From an uncultured Cardiobacterium sp. (GTDB lineage: Bacteria > Pseudomonadota > Gammaproteobacteria > Cardiobacteriales > Cardiobacteriaceae), in assembly GCF_938028185.1 (NCBI RefSeq), contig NZ_CALJAH010000141.1, positions 1 to 9,988 of the forward strand: DNA of 9,988 nt. The letters run 5' to 3'. This document shows positions 1-6,813 of the stretch, in pieces; position 1 is the first letter of the stretch; each line of letters opens with the position of its first letter. The notes under the pieces were generated by a model, which saw nothing but the letters and a program-made list of their open reading frames with translations, did not search any database and was not told where the DNA came from. Position numbers and translations under genes: made by a program.

Positions 1-6
1 TGAGTT

Positions 7-27
7 CCCTCCCCCTGTGGGGGAGGG
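7..27. repeat. GC-rich perfect hairpin
   Basis: A 9-bp perfect inverted repeat (CCCTCCCCC and GGGGGAGGG) closes a TGT loop and is followed by TTAGGGTGGGGG. No T-run follows on either strand, so it is not a standard terminator. Hairpins of this type are common as dispersed intergenic repeats in many proteobacteria. A looser relative lies at 414-438. Confidence 0.6.
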
Positions 28-114
28 TTAGGGTGGGGGCAGCAGACAACAGCTCAGCAGGTTTGGAATTTTGTCGGGTTGCCGTGCAAGTTATGGTTTG
101 GAAGGAGGTCTATT

Positions 115-135
115 GTCGGCCATGAATGGCTGACC
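115..135. repeat. GTCGGCCA hairpin repeat, copy 1
   Basis: GTCGGCCA, loop TGAA, then TGGCTGAC: an 8-bp stem with one G-T wobble. It is nearly identical (20 of 21 bases) to the sequence at 295-315, so the two form a direct repeat whose unit is itself a hairpin. Some similarity continues downstream of both copies (a GTAAAC motif), suggesting the repeat unit is somewhat larger than the stem. Confidence 0.65.
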
Positions 136-164
136 GGTAAACTTGTCGTCCGCTTGGTTTGTAG

Positions 165-284
165 GTCGGGCATTTATAGCCATCCACCGAAAGTTTCATA
201 CCATACCGTATTTCCGTACGCCCGCGTATCACCTCCAGCGTTGCTCATTGTGTAGAACTTTGAGTGTATCGCTATATGCCCGAC
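165..284. repeat. Hairpin repeat copy 2, split by a mini-element
   Basis: GTCGGGCA at 165-172 pairs perfectly with TGCCCGAC at 277-284. Between them lie TT and the inverted-repeat element at 175-276. Removing the element and one TA copy restores GTCGGGCATTTATGCCCGAC, an 8-bp stem with a 4-base loop. That is the same architecture as copies 1 and 3. This indicates that the element landed at a TA in the loop of a pre-existing hairpin. Confidence 0.6.
175..276. mobile_element. Correia-like MITE, degenerate copy
   Basis: A 102-bp stretch bounded by TATAGC and GCTATA. The left end (TATAGCCATCCACCGAAAG, then TTTCA) is identical to the left end of the 107-bp element at 3516. The right end, read inward on the minus strand (TATAGCGATACACTCAAAG), is a diverged version and closely matches the element beginning at 9939. 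The interior lacks the clear GCGCCGCC hairpin of the other copies. It carries no gene, so any movement would need a transposase in trans. A TA target duplication fits the flanks. Confidence 0.6.
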
Positions 285-294
285 ATTTTTTGGT

Positions 295-315
295 GTCGGC
301 CATGAATGGCCGACC
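295..315. repeat. GTCGGCCA hairpin repeat, copy 3
   Basis: GTCGGCCA, loop TGAA, TGGCCGAC: a perfect 8-bp stem with a 4-base loop, then C. It is the best-preserved of three related hairpins between 115 and 315. No T-run follows, so a terminator role is not supported. Confidence 0.65.
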
Positions 316-341
316 TGCGAACTGTAAACCAAAGGCGTTAT

Positions 342-359
342 GGTGGGGCAAGCCCCACC
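342..359. repeat. GGTGGGG hairpin
   Basis: GGTGGGG, loop CAAG, CCCCACC, followed by CTACG. This is a common style of dispersed intergenic hairpin in proteobacteria. There is no poly-T tail, and nothing in the sequence shows a function. Confidence 0.5.
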
Positions 360-413
360 CTACGCGCCCTGCCTCGCCCGCAAAAAACCGGCTCAATGAA
401 CCGCTTTTGTTTG

Positions 414-438
414 CTACCCCTCCCCACGGGAGGGGTAG
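414..438. repeat. Hairpin downstream of the broken gene
   Basis: An 11-bp perfect inverted repeat (CTACCCCTCCC and GGGAGGGGTAG) around a CAC loop. It lies 13 bp past the stop codon of the minus-strand pseudogene. Read on the minus strand it is followed by CAAACAAAAG rather than a T-run, so intrinsic termination is weak at best. It may be a dispersed repeat related to the hairpin at 7-27, or may protect the 3' end of the transcript. Confidence 0.5.
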
Positions 439-451
439 TTTGGCGGGCGGT

Positions 452-2115
452 TTATTCGGAGGAATAGGTCGCGCCGCCGATGCTGATGTTCTTGTCGTCC
501 GCCCAGAAGAAGAACAACTGGCGCGCCGTCGTGCCGTCTGGCTGCGTCATCTCGATGGTGTAGCCGTCCAGTTTGTAGCGGCCACGGTCGTTGCTGCTGC
601 TCGCGCCGTGGCTGATGGCACCATGACCAATGCCTTCGCTGTTGATTTGGCCGAGGCCGTTGCTATTGGCATGGGTGCTGCCGTAGTCGTTGCTGTCAAA
701 GGTGCCGTCGGGCTTGAATTTGAGCGTTTTGAAGAGGGCGTAGCCGCCGTAGTAGCTGCCGCCGGAGGCGGAGTAGGTGTAGCTGCGGTTGAGTGTCTCG
801 CCCGCTTTCGCGCCACGCACGGCGATGCCGGGCAGTTTTTTCCACGCGCCGTCTTTTTCGATTTCGTAGTCTTTGCCGTTTTTCCGCCATTTGTGCCAGA
901 GTTTGGGTTCGTTTTTGCGCGAGGCGGCAACGTCCAGATCGGCAGGCGGCACGCGCAGGTTGTCGTATGCCCAGCCGTCTTTCAGCACCAGGCGCTGCTC
1001 TTTTTCAAAGGAGAATCCGACACCGTAGTCAGCGTTGTAGCCGTAAAACAGCAGCGCTTCGATGTCGTCTGCGGCAACGCCTTTGCCCGGCGCGGTTGTT
1101 CATTTGAAGCGTGCCGCTTCGGCAGCTTCAGCGTGCTGTTGTGCGGGCGAGGCGGTTTTGCTTGCACCTTGGTATTGGCAGATGTTGATGATGTTGTCGC
1201 CGATGTTCTGCCCGTAAATGCCGGTTTCGCCGTTCTTGCCACGGAAGAAAAAGGCGATTTCTTTGGGCTCGTCGTCGTAGTCGTAGTTGTAGAGGAAACG
1301 CTCGCTACTGATGTTGATGCGCCCGTCGCGCTCATATTGGAATTCGCCCGTGCTTTCACTGTTGCCACTGACGCGGTACTGGCCGTTGTCGTAAAGCGAG
1401 AGGGTGAATTTCATGCCGCCCTCTGTCTGCACCGCGCACTGGTAGTCGCCAAAGGCAAGGTCGCCGCCGGGGGTGAGACCGTCCATCTTGAAGGTCTGTA
1501 TAAATTCTTTGCCGTCGTCTATGCCGCCCTTGACGGCTGATGTACCGCTGCTGCCCGTGCTGCTGGCGACGGTGGCGGCTCTGCTACTGCTACTGCTACT
1601 GGCGGTGGTGGTATCAGCGGTGCTGGCCGGGGCGGCGGTAGCACCGTCACCCTCGCCTTCCACATACAGCCCGGCGATGATGGCCTTCGCACCGTCCTGA
1701 TAACGCTGGAGCAGCGTGGCATCTTCTTCGGAGAGAAGCTGGACGAGGCGCATCTTGCCGTCGCCAGCGGGGAAGGCGGTGAAGTTGATGTGCAGCGGCT
1801 TGCCCTGCACTTCCACGCGGTAAGTCATGTTGGCGAGGTCGCCCGCCTGCTCCGCCGTGCCGTGTTCCAGTACCTTGCCATACTGCCCGGCGAACTGCGG
1901 TGCGACTGCCGTCAGCCAGTCAGCGCTGCGCTTGCCGCCATCGGGCAGCGGCGTCAGCACGCTGAGCATAAAGACGCGGTCGCCGATGTCTTGCGGCTGG
2001 TAATGGGTCAGGTTTTTTCTTCGCGGCTCGTCCAGCCGGATGGCAAATCAAGGGCAAGGGCGGGGGCAAAAAGACCGCTGCAACAGGCGGCGAGAACAAG
2101 GGGGTTTGCGGGCAT
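452..2115 (-). pseudogene. Broken gene for a secreted hypothetical protein
   Basis: One gene read from an ATG at 2115, with GGAG about 8 bases upstream, to a TAA at 452. It is disrupted twice. After MPANPLVLAACCSGLFAPALALDLPSGWTSREEK, the A6 tract at 2012-2017 (T6 on the plus strand) is one base short. The frame then meets a TGA, while the next frame continues with NLTHYQPQDIGDRVF. An in-frame TGA at 1100-1102 follows RFK, and clearly coding sequence resumes beyond it (ADDIEALLFYGYNADYGVGF). Repaired, the protein would have about 554 residues: a Sec signal peptide (cleavage after ALA near residue 21), an N-terminal domain, a Ser/Thr/Ala linker (about 157-197) and two compact beta-rich domains. 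The C-terminal part (PPADLDVAASRKNEP; FKPDGTF; RGRYKLDGYTIEMTQPDGT; IGGATY) resembles, from memory, a family of uncharacterised secreted proteins of Xanthomonadales and Pseudomonas. The function is unknown. Assembly error is possible, but two independent lesions favour a real pseudogene. Confidence 0.7.
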
Positions 2116-2137
2116 AAGAGGCTCCGGTTGGAAAATC

Positions 2138-2155
2138 GCCCTTCGTGGGAAGGGC
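2138..2155. repeat. Small hairpin in the divergent intergenic region
   Basis: GCCCTTC, loop GTGG, GAAGGGC, in the 119-bp gap between the broken gene (minus) and the phosphoesterase gene (plus). It would fall in the 5' leader of the minus-strand gene, about 22 bases before its ATG. No operator or riboswitch is recognised here. A TATGAT at 2202-2207 could be a -10 box for the plus-strand gene, but no convincing -35 box accompanies it. Confidence 0.35.
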
Positions 2156-2234
2156 TGAAGCGGGCGACGCAACACCGCGCGCGGCGCGGCGTAGTCTGGT
2201 TTATGATGCGCGCCCATTTTATCAGGAGAGATTG

Positions 2235-3323
2235 ATGCCCCGTTGGTTGTTCGCCGTGCTGGTGCTGGCGGTTTTGCAGGTATTGTTGTGGGTATTTGCC
2301 CGTTCGTTGCGCTTCTTGTTGGGCGGCAAGCGCCGCCGTTGGCTGACCGCTGCGTTGTTTGTCGCTGGCGATGGCTTGACGCTTGCCGCGCTGTCCCGCC
2401 TCGTGCCGGGGCTGTTTATCGCGCAGGCGTGGTTGATTGCGCTGTTGTGGCTGTGGTTTTTGGCAGCGGCGGCGGGTTTTGTGCCGTATTGGTTGGGCAA
2501 ACGCTTCGCCCCGCAGCGGGCGGCGACGGCGCTGCGCGTCTGGCTGCCCGCAGCATTCGCGGCGCTGTTTGCCTGGGGCTTTTTCAATGCGAACAGCACG
2601 GTGGTGCGCCATTACATGGTCGCGCTGGACAAGCCGATGGCGCAGCCGCTGCGCATCGGCGTCGCCAGCGATTTGCATCTCGACAGCGGCTTTTTCTTCG
2701 GCGCGCGCGAGCTTGACCGTCTCGCGGCGATTTTTGCGGCGGAGCAGGTGGACATCATCCTGCTGCCCGGCGATGTGATTAACGACCGCCCCGATGCGTT
2801 TTATGCGGAGGGAATGGCGGCGCATTTGCGCGCGTTGCAGGCGCCGCTCGGTGTTTTCGCCACCCTCGGCAATCACGAGTTTTACGGCGACGCAGCGGAA
2901 AACGCGCAGGCGTTGCGCAGCGCGGGGGTGCAGGTGCTGCGCGATGCGGTGGCGGTGGTCGCCGACCGCGTTGTCATCGCCGGGCGCGATGATGACACGC
3001 ACGCCGACCGGCCGCCGCTTGCAGTATTGTTGCAACAAACGCGCCGCGATTTGCCGGTAGTGGTGCTGGATCACCGCCCGACGGAGATTAAGGAAAATGT
3101 GCAGACGCCGATGGATATACAGTTTTCCGGCCACACCCACAACGGCCAGGTTTTCCCCGCCAATTTCATCGTGCGCGCACTCTATCGCCTGCACTACGGC
3201 CACGAAGCAATTGATGGCAAAGAGATTTTTGTCTCGTCCGGTTATGGCTTTTGGGGGGTGCCACTGCGCCTCGGCTCGCGTTCGGAGGTGCTGATCGTTG
3301 ATGTGACGGGACGCGCGGATTAA
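2235..3323 (+). CDS. Membrane-anchored metallophosphoesterase (YaeI/YkuE-like)
   Basis: A 362-residue protein of the calcineurin-like phosphoesterase superfamily, expected to hydrolyse phosphate ester bonds using two metal ions. The N-terminal third is hydrophobic, with about four membrane segments (roughly 5-23, 38-58, 62-84 and 103-118). The catalytic domain starts near residue 139. All metal-binding blocks are present: SDLHLD (D146, H148), LPGDVIND (D180), LGNHEFY (N213, H214), VLDHRP (H280) and SGHTHNGQ (H300, H302). The active site therefore looks intact. I chose the ATG at 2235 because AGGAGAG lies 5 bases upstream. The open frame extends 30 codons further up, but those residues look non-coding. 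Relatives with this layout include E. coli YaeI and B. subtilis YkuE, which act on lipid-linked substrates. The substrate here cannot be read from sequence. The gene stands alone and is transcribed divergently from the broken gene, with a terminator-like hairpin at 3395-3419. Confidence 0.9.
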   Translation: MPRWLFAVLVLAVLQVLLWVFARSLRFLLGGKRRRWLTAALFVAGDGLTLAALSRLVPGLFIAQAWLIALLWLWFLAAAAGFVPYWLGKRFAPQRAATALRVWLPAAFAALFAWGFFNANSTVVRHYMVALDKPMAQPLRIGVASDLHLDSGFFFGARELDRLAAIFAAEQVDIILLPGDVINDRPDAFYAEGMAAHLRALQAPLGVFATLGNHEFYGDAAENAQALRSAGVQVLRDAVAVVADRVVIAGRDDDTHADRPPLAVLLQQTRRDLPVVVLDHRPTEIKENVQTPMDIQFSGHTHNGQVFPANFIVRALYRLHYGHEAIDGKEIFVSSGYGFWGVPLRLGSRSEVLIVDVTGRAD

Positions 3324-3337
3324 GCGCAAATTAAATC

Positions 3338-3365
3338 TTGTTATCCTGATTGTTGTATGTATAAT
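3338..3365 (+). promoter_or_regulatory. Strong sigma-70-like promoter in a gene-free gap
   Basis: TTGTTA (3338-3343), a 16-base spacer and a perfect TATAAT (3360-3365). It lies 14 bp after the phosphoesterase stop codon and points away from that gene. No recognisable gene follows on the plus strand before the convergent permease gene. A terminator hairpin starts about 23 bases after the expected start of transcription. The predicted transcript would be a short RNA of about 50 bases, or about 115 bases if it reads on to the hairpin at 3456-3481. Function unknown. Confidence 0.45.
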
Positions 3366-3394
3366 ACGCCCATCAGGATGATGAAATGGTACCG

Positions 3395-3419
3395 GGCTCG
3401 CAGGGACGCGAGCCTTTTT
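3395..3419 (+). terminator. Intrinsic terminator 1 after the phosphoesterase gene
   Basis: GGCTCGC, loop AGGGAC, GCGAGCC and then TTTTT: a 7-bp GC-rich stem with a T5 tail on the plus strand. It can end the phosphoesterase transcript and any RNA started at the 3338-3365 promoter. Confidence 0.7.
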
Positions 3420-3455
3420 GTTATGTTTCAGTCAGTTTCGTAGTGTTTTTCGCTC

Positions 3456-3484
3456 AAGCCGCGTTTTGCCGAACGCGGCTTTGT
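3456..3484 (+). terminator. Terminator-like hairpin 2
   Basis: AAGCCGCGTT, loop TTGCCG, AACGCGGCTT: a 10-bp perfect stem followed by TGTTG. The T-tract is interrupted, so it is a weaker intrinsic terminator than the one at 3395-3419. It could act as a back-up terminator for plus-strand transcripts, or define the 3' end of a longer small RNA. Confidence 0.5.
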
Positions 3485-3515
3485 TGTATGAATAGCACAG
3501 TCTGGGCGTGCTTGT

Positions 3516-3622
3516 TATAGCCATCCACCGAAAGTTTCAGACAAGGCGCGCCGCCGAAGGCAGTACGCATTTGTACGGCGAGGCGGCGCAACACAGTATG
3601 AGGCTTTCGGTGGATGGTTATA
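3516..3622. mobile_element. Correia-like MITE, intact copy (107 bp)
   Basis: The ends are inverted repeats: TATAGCCATCCACCGAAAG on the left and TATAACCATCCACCGAAAG on the right strand, 18 of 19 identical. Inside lies a second inverted repeat (GCGCCGCC at 3548-3555 and GGCGGCGC at 3582-3589), with two GTAC motifs near the centre, so the whole element can fold. The inner sequence (ACAAGGCG..., CAGTAC, TTGTACGGCGAGGC) resembles Neisseria Correia/NEMIS elements as I remember them, as do the TATAG ends and the TA target. There is no coding capacity. It ends 5 bp from the stop codon of the permease gene, so it would be transcribed with that gene and could fold at its 3' end. Confidence 0.75.
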
Positions 3623-3627
3623 AATGT

Positions 3628-5343
3628 TCAAAATGGAAACACCAGCGGTGTCAGTAGCAGCACCAGCGCGCTGTAGGTGAGGCTGACCGGGATGCCGGTG
3701 CGCAGGTAGTCGCGCATGGTGTAGCAGCCGGGGCTGTACACCATCAGGTGCGTCTGGTAGCCGAAGGGCAGGATGAAGCAGGCGCTGGCGCCGTAGGCGA
3801 CTGCCATCACGAACGGTGTCGGGCTGGCGTGCATCGCCTGCGCGGTGGAGAGGGCGACCGGGATGGCAAGTGCGGCAGCGGCGTTGTTGGTGATGATTTC
3901 GGTGGTGACGAGGGTCATCAGATAGATACCGGCAAAGGCGGCCCAGGTGCCGCTGTCGTGAAAGAGGTGCTGCACGCAACTGCCGATGAGTCGCGCCGCG
4001 CCGCTGTTGTCCATTGCCTTGGCGATGGCAATGGCCGAGCCGATGATGGTGATGAGCTCGAAGGGAATGCGCTGTTTGAGCTCGCGCAGGCTGGTGTAGC
4101 CCGCGAGCAGGCAGGCACCGAGGAGGATGAGCAGCCCGTGCAGCAGCGGCAGAATGTTGAGTGTTTCGAGGAGGATGGCGAGAAGGAAACCGGCGATGGC
4201 GCGGTTGCCCTGGCGGTTGGTGAGGCGCGGCGGGGTGTGGCTTTCGCTGAGGATGTGGAACTGGTCGGGGTCTGCGCGGAAATTCTCGCCCACGGCGAGG
4301 ATGAGGCTGTCGCCAACGTGGAGGATGGTGTGGCCGAGGTGGCCGGTCAAACGCTTGTTGCCGCGGCGGATGCCGACCACGCCCGCGTTGAAGCGGCCGC
4401 GGAAGTCGATTTCCTGCAAGGTGCGGTAAACCAGGTCGGATTCATGCGCGATGACCGCTTCGATGAGGTTGCTGGCGAGCAGGTCGCTCGCCTGTTCGCC
4501 GAGGATGTTCAGGCCGCGGATGGCTTGCAGGCCGCCGATGTGGTCAATCGCGCCGCTGAAGACGAGTTGGTCGCCGGGGCGGATGCGTTCCTGCGGGGCA
4601 ACCGGCGAGATGAGGTAGTTGTCGCGCCGGATTTCGACGAGGTAGAGGCCGTCCAGCCGCTTCAGCCCGCTTTCGGCGATGCTTTTCCCGGCGATGTCCG
4701 CCTCTGGCAATACTGCGGCGGTGATGAAGTAGGTGTTTTTCAGGTCCTGGCTGCTGTTGCGGTTCGTGGGCAGGGCGTGCATCCGCCAGTAGAGCACGGC
4801 GAGGCAGGCGAGGGCGACCGGGATGCCGACCGCGCTGAACTGGAACATTCGCAGCGGCGGCAGTCCGGCGCTTTCGACGAAGGAATTGACGACGAGGTTG
4901 GTGGAGGTGCCGATGAGGGTGGTGATGCCGCCCAAGATGGAGGCGTAGGAGAGCGGGATGAGCAGGCGCGACGGCGCGATTTTCTGCTGGCGGGTGAGGG
5001 TGACGAGGAAGGTGGAGACGACGGCGGTGTTGTTCATGAAGGCCGAGAGCAGCGTGCTGATGCCGGTGAGGCGGAGAAAGGCGCGCTTTTCGTCGCCGAC
5101 GAGGATTTTGCCGGAGAGATGGTGCAACAGCGGCGAGCGCTCAATCACGGCGGAGACGAGCAACAGCACCACCAGCGTCGCCAGCGCCGGATTGGTAAAA
5201 CTGGCGAGAAACGCCTCGGTGCTGACGAGGCCGCCAAGCATGAAGGCGGCGGCGAGGGTAAAAAAGGCAACAGCGGGATTGACGCGACCGCTGGCCAGCA
5301 CGGCCAGCAGCAGCGGCAGGGTAAGCAGTACGAACCAGTCCAC
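3628..5343 (-). CDS. SLC13-family anion permease with two TrkA-C domains
   Basis: A 571-residue inner-membrane transporter of the SLC13/DASS (divalent anion:Na+ symporter) type. The N-terminal membrane half (about 1-190) carries the motifs FMNNTAVVSTF (102-112) and IGTSTNLVVNS (144-154). The middle (about 205-360) holds two TrkA-C/RCK-C-like domains, visible as ADIAGKSIAESGL...RPGDQLVFSG and IDFRGRFNAGVVGIRRG...HVGDSLILAVG. The C-terminal membrane half (about 380-571) has EIITNNAAAALAIPVA (482-497) and GYQTHLMVYSPGCY (528-541). The paired N-T motifs in the two halves are the expected substrate and sodium-binding loops. Members with this layout transport sulfate, other divalent anions or dicarboxylates, and the substrate is not decidable here. 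I chose the GTG at 5343 because GAGGAG lies 6 bases upstream. A longer frame reaches an ATG at 5421, but its 26 extra residues look non-coding. The gene is single and diverges from the gene at 5482. No intrinsic terminator is seen apart from the repeat element just downstream. Confidence 0.9.
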   Translation of the reverse strand: MDWFVLLTLPLLLAVLASGRVNPAVAFFTLAAAFMLGGLVSTEAFLASFTNPALATLVVLLLVSAVIERSPLLHHLSGKILVGDEKRAFLRLTGISTLLSAFMNNTAVVSTFLVTLTRQQKIAPSRLLIPLSYASILGGITTLIGTSTNLVVNSFVESAGLPPLRMFQFSAVGIPVALACLAVLYWRMHALPTNRNSSQDLKNTYFITAAVLPEADIAGKSIAESGLKRLDGLYLVEIRRDNYLISPVAPQERIRPGDQLVFSGAIDHIGGLQAIRGLNILGEQASDLLASNLIEAVIAHESDLVYRTLQEIDFRGRFNAGVVGIRRGNKRLTGHLGHTILHVGDSLILAVGENFRADPDQFHILSESHTPPRLTNRQGNRAIAGFLLAILLETLNILPLLHGLLILLGACLLAGYTSLRELKQRIPFELITIIGSAIAIAKAMDNSGAARLIGSCVQHLFHDSGTWAAFAGIYLMTLVTTEIITNNAAAALAIPVALSTAQAMHASPTPFVMAVAYGASACFILPFGYQTHLMVYSPGCYTMRDYLRTGIPVSLTYSALVLLLTPLVFPF

Positions 5344-5481
5344 GGGATACTCCTCTCGTTTGGGGGAAAGCAATCTTAGCAGCGCCGCGCGACGGATGCC
5401 GGATTTTGCGGTAGATGGCATTCGCGCCGCAGACGGGATAAGCTGCGCCGTCTCCGCTTTTCATGTATTCAGGGAATGACC

Positions 5482-6774
5482 ATGCGCCCGCAACAACAAA
5501 CGTTTCAGCCGGATTTGGATGATGAAAATACGCTTGCCTGGCAAGACCCGATGCACTCGCTGGAGGCACAAGGTTGCGTGCTGACCCTGCTTGGTATTCC
5601 TTTTTATGCGGGGACGCTATTTCTGCTCTACCTTTTTATTGTGGGTGAGGGATTTATTATCTCTCTTGGCACTCTGATTTATGCTGCAGCAATTTATGGC
5701 TGCCATCAATGGCTGAAGCAGGGAAAAACGCAACCCTGTTTGGCAGCTGTTTGCGATGTGCAAGGACTGACTTTTTATGCTTCCGGCAACCGCATTTCGC
5801 AGCAATGGTATTGGGCAGATATTATTAAAATTAGCTACTTGCAAGGAGGTGGAAAACCGTATCTCGCCGTACAGGAAAAGGGTGGCAAGGTAACGACCAT
5901 TTATCCGCAACGGCTTTTACCGGAAAACTTGCAGGAGATTGCACAAAAATCGGCACGATGGTTGCAGACAAACGATAACCATACTTTATCGAATTCTGCG
6001 GTAGCAGATACGGGAAAGATGCCAAATTATCCGTCTTCAACAATTCCTGCAGTAAAAAATAATGTATCTGGCCGCATAACGCCACATATCTGGTACCGCC
6101 GCAAAAATACTATCAGCGATGCCAATAATATGATTTTTATGGCGAGCGGTGCAGCCAGCATGACCCTCTCTTTACTGGTGCTTATTCTGCAATTTGGTAG
6201 TCCTTACGGATTCTGGGGTATTGTCGGCATCATCTTTTTTGGCTACGCTACTTTTGGGCTTGGTAAATTCACCTATGTCACCTATCGTGAGCGTTTTGCC
6301 GCCGGGCAAAATCCGCCCTGTGTTGCAGCAGATGAAGAAGGGCTTGTTATTTATAATATCAACGGGAAATTTACCTGTATTCCCTGGACAGAAATGCGCC
6401 GTATCCAATTCTTCCCTTATCATTATCTGTACAAAATGGAGTATCTGTTAATTACGGATAAAATTGGCAAGGAACGCATGATTACCAGTCAATTTTTGGG
6501 CGATTATGAGATGGGAGAATCGGTAGCAACCTATGCCAATGCAATATTGAACGGAGCGCCGATAATCTTGCCCGAAGAAAATGCTGTAATAGTGCCAACA
6601 GCCTTTGCCCGTTTTGTACTGGCCATGCACCTGATTTTGGCATTGTCATTTTTCTTGTGTTTGGCAGTTGTACATAGCGCCAATGCCGCTGGAATTATTG
6701 CATTACTTAATCTTCTCCTGTTTATAGTGGCGGCTGTCATGAGAAATTGGCAAAGCCGCTGCGATGATGAATGA
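5482..6774 (+). CDS. Internally duplicated membrane protein, hypothetical
   Basis: A 430-residue protein with no family I can name with confidence. The layout is duplicated. A membrane hairpin (about 32-52 and 55-74) is followed by a soluble segment with PCLAAVCDVQGLTFYASGNRISQQWYWADIIKI. A second membrane hairpin (about 216-236 and 243-262) is followed by a matching segment, PPCVAADEEGLVIYNINGKFTCIPWTEMRRI. A last pair of membrane segments lies at about 376-396 and 402-419. The soluble units (P-C-x-x-A, E-G-L/Q-G-L, W-x-[DE]-[IM]) resemble small PH-like domains of bacterial membrane proteins, which is an inference. I chose the ATG at 5482 because AGGGA sits 7 bases upstream. The in-frame ATG at 5476 is too close to that site. 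The base composition is clearly more A+T-rich than its neighbours, and codon choice is less G/C-ending, suggesting later arrival or relaxed selection. It ends at a bidirectional terminator. Confidence 0.8.
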   Translation: MRPQQQTFQPDLDDENTLAWQDPMHSLEAQGCVLTLLGIPFYAGTLFLLYLFIVGEGFIISLGTLIYAAAIYGCHQWLKQGKTQPCLAAVCDVQGLTFYASGNRISQQWYWADIIKISYLQGGGKPYLAVQEKGGKVTTIYPQRLLPENLQEIAQKSARWLQTNDNHTLSNSAVADTGKMPNYPSSTIPAVKNNVSGRITPHIWYRRKNTISDANNMIFMASGAASMTLSLLVLILQFGSPYGFWGIVGIIFFGYATFGLGKFTYVTYRERFAAGQNPPCVAADEEGLVIYNINGKFTCIPWTEMRRIQFFPYHYLYKMEYLLITDKIGKERMITSQFLGDYEMGESVATYANAILNGAPIILPEENAVIVPTAFARFVLAMHLILALSFFLCLAVVHSANAAGIIALLNLLLFIVAAVMRNWQSRCDDE

Positions 6775-6813
6775 ATGTCATGCTGCCCGCAGTTTTTCGG
6801 GTATTTCGCGCAT

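Noticed and set aside
7..438. Tandem hairpins as a CRISPR array or integron-like array
   Set aside because: The hairpins differ in sequence, spacing is irregular and there are no unique spacers of equal length or neighbouring cas or integrase genes.
528..540. GCCGTCTG resembling part of the Neisseria DNA uptake sequence
   Set aside because: Only 8 bases match, it is inside a coding frame, and no full 10-12-base copy is seen in the window.
143..1540. 465-codon open frame on the plus strand
   Set aside because: It is antisense to the broken secreted-protein gene and to the repeat cluster. Its translation is low-complexity Val/Ala-rich with no signal, domain or ribosome site, as expected from the GC-rich opposite strand.
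1581..1600. CTGCTA hexanucleotide repeat
   Set aside because: Only about three units, it encodes the Ser-rich linker, and its 6-base unit cannot shift the frame. It is ordinary low-complexity coding sequence.
2008..2022. A6 tract as a programmed -1 ribosomal frameshift site
   Set aside because: The codons are GAA AAA ACC, so the A AAA AAC heptamer is not in the correct phase. The later in-frame TGA also favours gene decay.
1920..3329. 469-codon open frame on the minus strand
   Set aside because: It runs antisense through the whole phosphoesterase gene, whose motifs are intact. The product is Arg/Gln/His-rich and looks like a shadow of high G+C.
3381..3443. 20-codon reading frame MKWYRARRDASLFVMFQSVS after the orphan promoter
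   Set aside because: It overlaps the terminator stem, and the AGGA is only 2 bases from the ATG. It shows no run of a single amino acid as in an attenuator leader.
3748..5379. 543-codon open frame on the plus strand
   Set aside because: It is antisense to the permease gene. Its Asp/Glu/Gly/Ala-rich translation lacks domains, while the opposite strand shows a complete SLC13 transporter.
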